Source of the DNA: Ailanthus altissimus
Lineage: Eukaryota > Streptophyta > Magnoliopsida > Sapindales > Simaroubaceae
NCBI GenBank assembly: GCA_946807835.1
Contig: OX327712.1
Coordinates: 18,618,001-18,682,000, forward strand
Direction of reading: 5' to 3'
Length of the DNA stretch: 64,000 nucleotides
Part shown: positions 35,141 to 45,255 of the stretch, piece after piece
How the letters are laid out: every line of letters begins with the position of its first letter
Numbering within the stretch: the first letter of the stretch is position 1
The notes under the pieces: generated by a model
Database searches by the model: none
Seen by the model: only the letters and a program-made list of their open reading frames with translations
Told to the model about the DNA's origin: nothing
Program-made: the position numbers and the translations under genes

Positions 35141-37367
35141 CAGCATTGAGGAGCAGGTAACAAAAGACATAAAACCAAAAGATTCTATTGCGGAGAAGCA
35201 AGCTCTTATTTTTCTCAGAAAAATGTTAGTTGTTCCCTGTAGATGTGCAGATTCAATTCCTATATCCATTGTAAGAACTTTGTTTTGCCTCCTGTTGTCA
35301 CAACCCTTGCTATGGTTTAATTCTTTGGTGTTTTTGGAGTGTCTAGAGCTTTTCCAATGAATTTATGAAGCCTATATTGGATTTGATTGATTAATTTCTT
35401 GACATCATTAACTCATGTGGCTGCAAAACTAAACACTATAACTTTATTGTGTCCCTGTAAATAATTGTTGGGGGGTTTTAGAAAGACAACTTGCTAGTCA
35501 TTAACTGATACTTTGCCAACTGATTTCCTTACTAGACATCAGTCATGTGTTTTTGTACCAGCCATGAATATTTATTCTTGAATTCTCTCACTAAATTGAC
35601 CAATTATTTTGATAGAATTAAAATCAGTTAAAGAGTAAGAAATGAAAGAGTAAATGGTCATTTTCACAAATCATTACTATTCTTTAGTCAGAAATGGAAA
35701 ATGACTGTTACTTATGGTTGTTCTTCTTTAAATATACACAAATGGTCATTATCACAAATAATTACTTCCAACTGAAATTTTTCTTTGCAGCCAAAGCATA
35801 ACAAAGAAGATGATGAGCGAAAACTCGTATTTTGAAGAAGAAGCTTTCGATCCCTTGAAGCAATTGGAACATATTCTCAAATCCGATCCCCTTACGTAAG
35901 TGTTAAGTATTCGTGTATATATATAGTGCAGAAATGTTTTTTAGTTTGATGATTTGGATGATGGCTAGTTTGGTTGCCAGGGAATGATAAAGAACTGCAT
36001 TTGAAGTCAGATTGAACTATCTCATATTTATATTGTAGAAAAGTATGAGTGAAAATCATTTAGCAATGAAGTAAACTTTAGATATAATATGTGTAATTTG
36101 AACCAATTATGCATTGTATACATTCTTTTTGTTTCTAAGAATATGAAGTCAGTGCATTCTGAAATCTTTAACGAGATTTTCTTTCAAAAATTTCTGATAT
36201 GCATTTTTGTTATGTTGTCATATATCACTGTCTTAATGCTGGTTTTTTGTGAATCCAGTGATGAAGTGGGATTCATTCACCCATCCCAATTTGCCATATT
36301 GAAAGAAGAAACATGAGGTTCTCTCAGTTCACAAGAAGCTCTCGAGCATGAAAATATTAATTTTTGGAACAGAGACCATGAGTTAGGCGTTTGAACACAG
36401 ATACTTCTTCCATTGTATAAGGCAGCTAAACACGAATTTATGGCTGTGCTTAGACAATATAAGACATGTGGAAACTTATCTGGTAAATCTGGGAATGACC
36501 ATTTGGAAAGTGAAGTTATGATTCATAGCAGGGCCCTTTTGTTGCTAAGCTTCGATTTTGGCACTGCTTGGAATTCCAGGTTCCTCTCTTTGCTACATTT
36601 GGTTCATTCCTGTTTGCACCTTCTTTTTTTGCCCTATACCTTTTCTTTCCTGCCTTAACTGACTAATTCTAAGGCTTATTAGTTAACTTTTATTTGGCTC
36701 TAGTATTTGTTAGAATTAGGCTAGTGATTTAATAATTAAAGCTCCCTATCCTGCAAGAATTATATTTCTTGCATGTAGAACTCAACTCTAATACCAAGCG
36801 CGAGTTGTCTTGCCTCATTGCTGAAACTAAAATTATAAAGTTTGCTTGGGTTAATGTCAAGTATTCAATCATTTTGACCTTATAATAAGGGTAATTGAAG
36901 ATTTAAGGACCGGTGGTGTCAGAAAGAGAGAGAGAATTTTGTTTTCAATTTTTGATCATATCACTTTATTTTATCTTGTGCCACACAGGAAGCTAATTGC
37001 ATCAAAAAAGCTTCTTGTGCCAATATTTATGGATGAACTTCAGTTGTCAGCTCTTGTTTTATCATATTCACCTAAAAGTGAGCAGGCTTGGTGCCACAGT
37101 TCATATTGTTTGAAATTAATCTTTTTGTTATTTCCTCATAAGTTCAGAATTTGATTGTCTGTGATGGTGTAGCCTTAAGGCTACCACGGCAGCAAGAAGG
37201 ATAACATTGTTGACTTGGTGAGGAACACATAGGCAGCACTTTTTTGTTCCAAATTATCTGTTGGTCTTTCTTCATTTTTCTTTTTGACATCTATAATGGT
37301 CCACCGAACTGTGATTTTGAATTTTTTATTAATATTAAAGTCATTCTTACTTCATATCAATTATTTT

Positions 37368-38062
37368 TGTTAGAAAAAATATTCAAAAGAATTCAAAATC
37401 AATAAAAGGAGAAAAGAGAATAACAATAACACAAAAGTTTACATGATTCATTTCAAATTAAACCTATATCCACAGACTATTAAAGACAAAATATACTATG
37501 TAAAATTGATTACAATTATACAGACTTTTCACTACTCACCGACTAAACCGAGTCAACTACAAGAGAATACTAACTCAAGATTACAAGTGTTTTCCACTAC
37601 TCTAATGGTAATTACACTATAAATTTCTAGTTAAACCTAAGAGTTTATAAGATGAGAAAAATAAAAACAAATTTTTTATTTTTCTTCTTACACTCACTTT
37701 TCTTTCTCTCTTCTATTGCTATTCTTTGGTATTTTTGGTGTCATAATGGTGTTACTTCTCATCTCCAAATGAACTTATTTATAAACTTTTACAATGCAAA
37801 AAAGTCTTTATTAATTTTGGTGCCACATGCACCAATTTATTTTTCTTTATATTTAAGTCAAATAAATTGGTTCAACTACCACCACTTATGCACAAGTCAA
37901 ATAAATTGGCTCAATCATCACTACTTATGCATAAGTAAAATAAATTGACTCAACCACCACCACTTATGTATAAGTTAAATAAGTTGACTCAACTACTAAT
38001 ACTTATGTATAATTTAAATAAATTAACTCCACTTAAATAAATATTTATCTCTAATATCAACA
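37368..38062. mobile_element. Solo LTR in intron 3 of the PTAR1-like pseudogene
   Basis: The 695-bp insert starts TGTTAGAAAAAA and ends AATATCAACA, the TG...CA form of copia-type LTRs. Perfect 5-bp duplications ATTTT flank it (37363-37367 and 38063-38067). It lacks any internal region, as expected after recombination between two LTRs. It carries an internal 39-bp tandem array. The right duplication is followed at once by CAAG and the next exon, so the insertion landed inside the polypyrimidine tract of the intron. Confidence 0.88.
37859..38030. repeat. 39-bp tandem array inside the solo LTR
   Basis: Four copies of a 39-bp unit start at 37859, 37898, 37937 and 37976, followed by a partial fifth. 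Each contains AAATAAATTG(G/A)(T/C)TCAA, then CACTTATG and A(C/T)AAGT with minor changes. Such arrays in LTRs often vary in copy number between insertions. Confidence 0.85.
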
Positions 38063-38875
38063 ATTTTCAAGTGGTGGGGAATCAATATGATCTCTGGAAA
38101 ATGTTCAACTCTACAATTGATAATAAACAAAAAATCCGAGCTCGTGAAAAAAATAGCTGACGTTTAAATTCAGATTAGGAACTGGATTTTATTATATTAT
38201 GAAGGTTTATTAACTTCTTGAAGATCAGGAGGAACTGGATTCTATTATATTATGAAGGTTTATTAACTTCTTGAAATGAATGTATTCCACTTTTGATTGT
38301 TGCACTTTACTTTGCTGTTACTCTTTTGCGCTGATTTAGACTGTTGGCCTGATACACTTGTCCCAAGTTTTGGGCCAGATTGAGTATTAGTTTTTACTAC
38401 CAACAGTTGTCCATATCTCTTGGCGATTAGATTAAAAATGTTTGACACACCCCTATTTCCTCAAGATATCACTATACTAAGATAATGAGGGAGAGTGTAT
38501 CTGTGAGAAAAGTAGCCCTAACTCTAATTCTGAATTTACCTTTTTGTAGAGATAAAAAATGAACTACCGTGCATGGAATCATCGTCGTTGATTAGTTTCC
38601 TACATGACAAGAGAACAGTTGAAAGTTTGTTCTAATACTATTTCCTGGCCATTTATAAACTGCCATATGCTCTTATGTGATGTTATGTAATAGTTATATG
38701 CTAGCTATTATATTCTTAAAAATGTCACTCTTTTTTAACTAGAGAATCTATGTTACATTTATTGCCTGGGTTTTACTAATATCTTGTTCCTTCAGGTGCT
38801 ACACGAGTTGAAAAAAAATCCTGAAATTGGTCTGGCTTGCACGTTGCTGATAATTCTTGCTTTCATTGCCGCAAA

Positions 38876-40500
38876 GTGAGTTTTTGTCTCACACATGAGT
38901 CTAATACTAAAATATGAGTACCATGCACAAAGAAGAAATTCTTTATTAGCTACCATTGAAGACCGGTTAAGAATAATATTCCTGATGCATCACCAATGAA
39001 CTTTTACTTTCCATGGTGTTGGCTCAAAATTATTTTTGAACTCTGTGGAATACATCAGGTTCTAAGTACATACCCTCAATTGCATGCCAAGTTATCATGC
39101 TCTTCTGCAAGATACTTCATATGTACGTGGGACAAATATAAATCTGTGGAAAAGAATAAAACAGACAAATCATTATGGCTCTTGTTTCTTGCTGTGACGA
39201 TCAAAGCGAGATCACGAGCATATGTTTTCATAAAAGGAGATAAAATTGCTTGAATTTCAGATGTGCATGGTTTATTGTATCTTTCTCATGTTTGTTGTGA
39301 ATGCATGAATTGTATTCCATTGTTGGCTTTCATGGCTGAATTTCATAGTTACCCTCCCACTTGTCCTTTTGATTTTTTGTAAAAATCATGTCACCTTGTA
39401 TTGAGCCACTCAGTTTTGATTGTTCATAAATCATAAAGAGAAACAAATATTAAATTTTTAGTGGAGAAACAAAATAATGAAGAAGATAACTAGGGAAACG
39501 AACAGAGAGCCTTGGAGTTTGGGAAATTTCAGTGGGATGAATGAAAACCTTTTAAGTTCAGTATTCTGTTTTATTCTTAAGAAACTTTTTTCTGAAAACT
39601 TTTAAGAACTTATAGTATAATTTTTTTCTTTGTTAAATGCTGAAACTTGTTGAGAGAAATTTTTTTAAAAAAAAATGAACAGAGTAAAAATTTTGGTATT
39701 AGGTGGGAGGTATTTATAAAATATTAAATTGGTGATGAAGTGTATTTAAAAGTGGAGTGTTAATATATATAAGGAAAAAGAAAAATAGACGGAAATCAAA
39801 TATCACCACCACCCATAAAAAAAATTTCCTGAACTTAGTTTTGCGTGAAAAATCTTAAAATCTTGCAAACAAAAGTGAAATGGTAGAGTTTGAAAAATAA
39901 AAATAAGCACAAGCACTTTGGTTAGACTTGGGAAATCTGTTTTTTCCGATTACCAACCTTTATAATTTTTTGGAATTTGACACAGTGATCCTTCCATATG
40001 TCAAATTTTTTTTTGTTTCAAATATTACATTACAACTGTTAAATCTTTTAACTACCAATAACATTGTAACTACTCATAATAATTGTTTTTGAAATTACTA
40101 ATAACAATCAATAACAAATAAAATAACTGTAATTGTCTCCATAATTACTAATAATAAATAGAATAATTGTAATTATCTCTATAACTACTAATAACACTAT
40201 AACTACTAATAACAATTGTCTTTGTAACTATCAATAATAAATAAAATAATTGTAACTGTCTGTATAATTACCAAAAAAAATAGAATAACTCTCTTAATAC
40301 AAGTTGAATAATGTAAATTTTTTTAACGTTTGTTAAGATTCAAATTTAAATTTAAATTATGAATGCACAAATTTTATCATTAAAGTAAATATATGAGTGT
40401 TTTCATAAGTAAAATCGTAGAGGGCAGTTTGTTAAGTATCACAATTGCACCCAAAATCGATTTCAGTTTTCGAATCTAAAAGTAATTGGATTCATGAAAC
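38876..40500. other. Intergenic; includes a decayed tandem array at about 40030-40290
   Basis: No gene is recognised. From about 40030 to 40290 a unit of roughly 40-45 bp (words ACTAATAATAAATA, AATAATTGTAA and TGTCTCTATAA) recurs about five to six times with much divergence. The lost C-terminal part of the PTAR1-like gene would be expected near the left end, but I could not find it. Confidence 0.5.
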
Positions 40501-40830
40501 CCAAATGAAAATTCCATCAAGATTCAAGGGAAGAGAAGAAAAAAGAAACATAAAATTATCACAATGACCAATTGTAATTTTCTACCCAAGGATCTTCTGA
40601 TCCGACCCGGTATCCAAAATCTACACCATGCGTTTCCTTATCCTTAAAAAATCCAAAACTTAAAAGATACACAGTAACACTTCCAAGTTTCAACGGCCAA
40701 TGAAACTCTTCTAGTTGCTCCATCAATATCTCCATGTACATTTACAGGTACTTTCTTTCTCATTCTCATTTATCTCCATGTTCCAAAAATAAATTTCCTT
40801 GAAAATTGAATTACCACAAAATCATTCACA

Positions 40831-42591
40831 ATGACAATGTTTTCAGTAGAGTTTGTTCCTCGTAATAATCTGCTCTTTGCTACCACTCAACAACCAAAAC
40901 CCACTTCACATTCACATCAGGGTACTGTGGTGCGTTGCATAAACCCTAACCCTAATGAAAAAAATGCCAACTCCAGAAACCCAGCAAGGGTTGGTCTTTC
41001 TGCTGAAACAAGATCAACCCATTTGTTATCTTTTGATGTCAAAGAGACCCAGTTCACGAAACTGTTTAAGAAGTCATTCAAGGCAGGGAAGTATGATGAG
41101 TCACTGTATTTTCTTGAGAGTATGGTTAGTAAAGGTTACAAGCCTGATGTTGTTTTGTGTACAAAGCTTATTAAGAGGCTCTTTCAAATTAAAAAGAGTG
41201 AAAAGGCTGTTAAGGTCATGGAAATTTTGGAGAAGTATGGGAAGCCTGATATGTATTCTTATAATGCGTTGATTAGTGGGTTTTGTAAGGCTAATCAGAT
41301 TGAATTTGCGAACAAAGTGCTTGATAGGCTGAGAAGTAGAGGGTTTTTGCCTGATGTTGTTACTTATAACATATTGATCGGGAGTCTGTGTAGCAGGGGA
41401 AAGATTGAGGCGGCTTTCAAGGTTTTTAATCAACTATTGAGAGATAATTGCAGGCCAACTGTTATTACCTATACAATTTTGATACAGGCAACCATGCTTG
41501 AAGGTAAGATTGATAAAGCAATGAAGCTTTTGGATGAGATGTTATCAAGAGGGCTTAAACCGGATATGTTTACTTACAATGCAATTATTAGGGGAATATG
41601 CAAGAAAGGGATGATGGATCAAGCTTTTGAGTTTGTTAGAAGCTTAAAATCTAGAGGTTGTCAGCCAGATGTGATATCATACAATATTCTATTACGAGCT
41701 CTTTTGAATGTCGGGAAATGGGATGAAGGAGAAAAGCTAATGACTGAGATGATTTCGAGAGGCTGTGAGCCTAATGTTGTCACTTATAGCATTTTGATTA
41801 GTTCACTGTGTCGTGATGGCAAAATTGAGGAGGCAGTGAATGTGCTGAAGGCTGCGAAGGAGAAGGGATTAACTCCAGATGCGTATAGTTATGATCCATT
41901 AATTTCTGCATACTGCAAAGAGGGAAGATTGGATTTGGCAATTGAATTCTTGGATTATATGATCTCCGATGGTTGTTTGCCAGATATAGTGAACTACAAC
42001 ACAATTCTGGCTACTTTCTGTAAGAATGGATATGCTGATCAGGCTTTGGAAATATTTGAGATGCTGAGTGAAGTGGGTTGTCCTCCCGACGCGAGTTCTT
42101 ATAACACGATGTTTAGTGCTCTGTGGAGTACTGGGGATAAAATTAGGGCTTTGGAAATGGTATCGGAGATGTTAAGCAATGGAATTGAACCTGATGAGAT
42201 TACTTACAATTCACTTATATCATGTTTGTGTAGAGATGGAATGGTAGATGAAGCTGTTGAAGTGTTGGTGGACATGGAAAGTACAAAGTTTCAGCCAACG
42301 GTTATTAGTTACAATATTATTCTTCTTGGATTTTGCAAAGCACACAGAATTTATGAGGCCATAGAGGTATTAGCAGCAATGGTTGAGAAGGGATGCAAGC
42401 CAAATGAAACAACCTATGTATTGTTAATTGAAGGGATCGGTTTTGTGGGATGGCGAACTGAAGCTATGGAATTGGCTAACTCCCTTGTCAATATGCTTGC
42501 TATTTCTGAAGTTATGTTTAAACGTTTGAACAAGACCTTTCCTTTACTTGATGTGTACAAAGAGTTCACTTATTCAGATGCCAAGAACTAG
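40831..42591 (+). CDS. P-class pentatricopeptide repeat protein, At3g04760 type
   Basis: An intact, intronless 586-aa protein. PPR proteins bind single-stranded organelle RNA and guide its processing or translation. The first 60 or so residues are rich in Ser, Thr, Asn and Arg with few acidic residues, consistent with a plastid (or mitochondrial) transit peptide. Fourteen 34-35-residue repeats then run back to back from about residue 71 to 560; examples are VVTYNILIGSLCSRGKIEAA and EITYNSLISCLCRDGMVDEA. There is no E, DYW, SMR or other extra C-terminal domain. It aligns over its whole length with the Arabidopsis protein annotated as chloroplastic PPR At3g04760, including FDVKET before the repeats and KTFPLLDV near the end. 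A second ATG (40837) follows two codons later. It is convergent with the other PPR gene. Confidence 0.95.
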   Translation: MTMFSVEFVPRNNLLFATTQQPKPTSHSHQGTVVRCINPNPNEKNANSRNPARVGLSAETRSTHLLSFDVKETQFTKLFKKSFKAGKYDESLYFLESMVSKGYKPDVVLCTKLIKRLFQIKKSEKAVKVMEILEKYGKPDMYSYNALISGFCKANQIEFANKVLDRLRSRGFLPDVVTYNILIGSLCSRGKIEAAFKVFNQLLRDNCRPTVITYTILIQATMLEGKIDKAMKLLDEMLSRGLKPDMFTYNAIIRGICKKGMMDQAFEFVRSLKSRGCQPDVISYNILLRALLNVGKWDEGEKLMTEMISRGCEPNVVTYSILISSLCRDGKIEEAVNVLKAAKEKGLTPDAYSYDPLISAYCKEGRLDLAIEFLDYMISDGCLPDIVNYNTILATFCKNGYADQALEIFEMLSEVGCPPDASSYNTMFSALWSTGDKIRALEMVSEMLSNGIEPDEITYNSLISCLCRDGMVDEAVEVLVDMESTKFQPTVISYNIILLGFCKAHRIYEAIEVLAAMVEKGCKPNETTYVLLIEGIGFVGWRTEAMELANSLVNMLAISEVMFKRLNKTFPLLDVYKEFTYSDAKN

Positions 42592-43080
42592 CTTCAGTTG
42601 ATCTACCTTTACCATATATTTTGAATTGGCTGTTCTGAACACAATATTACTCTGTTCTGTCAATTTACGACTCCCTGCTTGACATTAAGGCAAAAGAGGT
42701 TCTGACAAGGAAGAAAAATGAAGGCAAGGAAAGTTGTATCAGTTAAGAGGGAGTTGTATTCTTTGCTTGGTCCTGTGAAATTTACTCCATGTTCATGGTT
42801 TATTTTGGTAACATCACGTCAAGGTTGAACAGTTGGTTAATGAATCCTAATTGGCTTTATGAAAGCATACAATGGTTCAGAGAGTTTGTACAAGGAACTT
42901 ACTAGGTTAGCCAGAAGAGCTTGAGTTGATTTTCCATATATCCGCAGGCAAATGACATAATATTTACAATATTGAGGGGCAAAGATTATTGGTTTGTAGA
43001 ACTTATAACAGAAAAGCAGTAATGTATGATGTGTTTTTCAATTCATGTCCTACTGGAAGCTCACGCCAAAAAAAAAAAGG
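42592..43080 (+). other. Likely 3' UTR of the PPR gene and spacer
   Basis: Sequence after the stop codon has no further coding exon. Several T-rich and AATAAT-type stretches could serve polyadenylation, but none is decisive. Confidence 0.4.
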
Positions 43081-43884
43081 TTAAAAGGACATTTAAACCC
43101 CTTAATTATAGTTAAAGTGATAATTTATTCATCATATTTTTAAAATTATTTATTTACATTTATCATTAATTTTTTTTGTTAAAATAAATGAAAATAAAGA
43201 TATTTTATTTATTAAAAATATGTGGTACAATTTAAAGGGCATTGAATAATATTGACTGATCGTTGGGTTGGATTGACGTGACCAGCCTTGGATCGGCATT
43301 GACTGTCGATTATTAGTTGTTGATCAGTGATCGATGATAAAAATAATAAAAATTAACATTATTGTATTTAAAATTTTGTGATATATACAATAGTGATTTT
43401 TTTAAATCAAACATAGTATTGTAAAAATGTTAAAAATAAAAAAAATATAGTAGAAGATGGCCACCATTGCTATTAATTGTCAAATGATGAAGCAATTCGC
43501 CTTCGTCCTATCATTTGATGACAATTGCTATCAATTTGTTTAATGATGGGGGGTTGTGGCGTCTTTTAGTGACAGTGGCCGTTACCCTCTCACCGTATTC
43601 TTTTTATTTTTGACACTTTTACAATACTTCGTTAAATAAAAAAAAATTACTTTTATATAGATAACAAAATTTTAAATTTAATAATATTTATCATTGATTG
43701 TCAATCAATGTCAATCAACGTTTAATTAATACTAGTTGTTAGTCAAAAATATTATAATAATTGTAATATTTTTTATCTATTTTAATAAAAAAATTAATAA
43801 TAAGAGATACAAATGAATAATTTTAAAAATAAAATAAACAATTTGTCACTTTCACTATAATTGAAAGATCTAAATGTCCTTTAG
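43081..43884. mobile_element. MITE with about 125-bp terminal inverted repeats (Mutator-like?)
   Basis: The left end, TTAAAAGGACATTTAAAC, and the right end (reverse complement CTAAAGGACATTTAGATC) begin long inverted repeats: 43081-43205 pairs with about 43765-43884. The flanks AAAAAAAAGG (43071-43080) and AAAAAAAAGG (43885-43894) could be a 10-bp duplication. That size and the long arms suggest a Mutator-like non-autonomous element, but the duplication is low-complexity. The centre, with a GC-richer patch at 43440-43600 and a further small inverted repeat, has no ORF. Confidence 0.75.
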
Positions 43885-43894
43885 AAAAAAAAGG

Positions 43895-45255
43895 TCTGTA
43901 TCAGACTTTTTTATTTGCTTTGACATAACTTATTCTAGATTGACCATAGGATGCATATAATTATAAATCAAAAACTCAGAAAAAACTGGATCAGTTCCTG
44001 ATTCTTCTGTTGTTTGGATTTCCTCAAGTAACATAGTTTCTTTCTTTTACTAGCTGCACATTTTCTTATAAATGCCTTTGCTCCAAAGAACTCCTTATAA
44101 AAGCACTCTCCAACTCGTTCGTATACTGCAATTAAGCATATGCTCTGGCTAATTAAAATGGAATCAAACATCGAGATAGAGAAACCAAAAAAATTTCCCC
44201 TTCAGTCTTTCTAACTTGTTGCTAAAATATGATAGTTAAAACTGAAAGTCAATTTCATGCCTCTCCTTTTTGATTTCCAACACAATTGGTAAAATCTTCG
44301 AATGCCCAATAGATGACTTACTGAAAATTTACAACACAGATATTGATTTACAGGCATGCTAATAGCCCAGGAACAAGTAAATACAATCTTCGACTGGCAT
44401 CAGTAAGTTACCAAAACCTTTAGTTATTTTGACATAATGTTGTAAAAGAGCATCATTCCAAATATAGAGACAGTATAGTTGTGTCTGTATCATTGAGAAT
44501 GACTGATCCTATAATTGCCATGGCATGCAGCAAATCATCAAGAATGAGTGATCTATAACTCCCATGACATGCAGCAATCCATGACATTTAGCAATTGTAT
44601 AGAAATTATCATAAGCTTTGAGTACCAAAAAAGGTAAAAAAATGCAAATGGAATACATAGTTCATCATGCAAAGAAAGCATAGTGGAAATTGTATAAAAC
44701 TCCTCAAAATTTGGAATCAGGAAAAACATGATGCAGCACCAAGTTGACCTTGAAGTTAAGTAACAGTGAGACCACTCCATTTCCATCACTTGGCAAGCAG
44801 AACAGCATGCTTCAAATACTGTGTGCCTGACAGATAATGACCCAACTCTCTGATGCCACTCTTGCAACTTTCAACAATAGTGAGTTGTCAGAGTTGATAA
44901 ATCCAAGAAGTTTCCCTGGAATCAAATAATTAAGTTCAGAAGGACAGTAAGCAAGACTTGATCTATAATATCCAAGTCACATGCTTAAATTGTTAATGGA
45001 ATGTAATATCAGGGTATGCTTATAGGGACAAAAACCACCCAGTGTCAGTATTACAGATCATAAGAATGACAACCTGATGGGAATTATGGGAATGGCTATG
45101 TTTGGGAATAGAAAAATTGTAAATACAAATAGGAGAACAAACAGGAAAAGAGAAAATACCTTACAAGAAAGTATTTTCTCTGCATCTTCAGCAAAACTTG
45201 AGTCTAGATTCCAAAGATTGCAGCAAATAAGGTCGAAGTTTGCCTAAACTCCATT
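43895..45255 (-). other. Spacer and probable 3' UTR of the second PPR gene
   Basis: On the minus strand a splice donor, TGTAAG|GTATTT, occurs shortly after the stop codon, near 45160. Together with the overlong spacer this hints at a spliced 3' UTR extending towards about 44300. No protein-coding frame is recognised. Confidence 0.35.

Larger units (their letters stand above)
35810..38875 (+). pseudogene. PTAR1: PTAR1-like prenyltransferase alpha-subunit-repeat protein, pseudogene
   Basis: PTAR1 proteins carry prenyltransferase alpha repeats; the animal protein pairs with the Rab geranylgeranyltransferase beta subunit. Exon remnants on the plus strand: 35810-35895 (starts MMSENSYFEEEAFDPLKQLE), 36259-36579, 36989-37099, about 38072-38161, about 38550-38618 and 38796-38875. 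Recognisable stretches include DEVGFIHPSQF, LPLYKAAKHEF, HSRALLLLSFDFGTAWNSR, LSALVLSYSPKSEQAW, KMNYRAWNHR, LVSYMTREQ and LHVADNSCFH. Lesions: TGA at 36314 and 36392 (exon 2), TGA at 38589 replacing the residue before LVSYM, an extra A in the run near 38811 followed by another TGA in the restored frame, and lost donors after 37099 and 38618 (TT where GT is expected). A solo LTR occupies intron 3. The C-terminal third is not found. A possible leader exon ends at about 35270. Confidence 0.88.
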
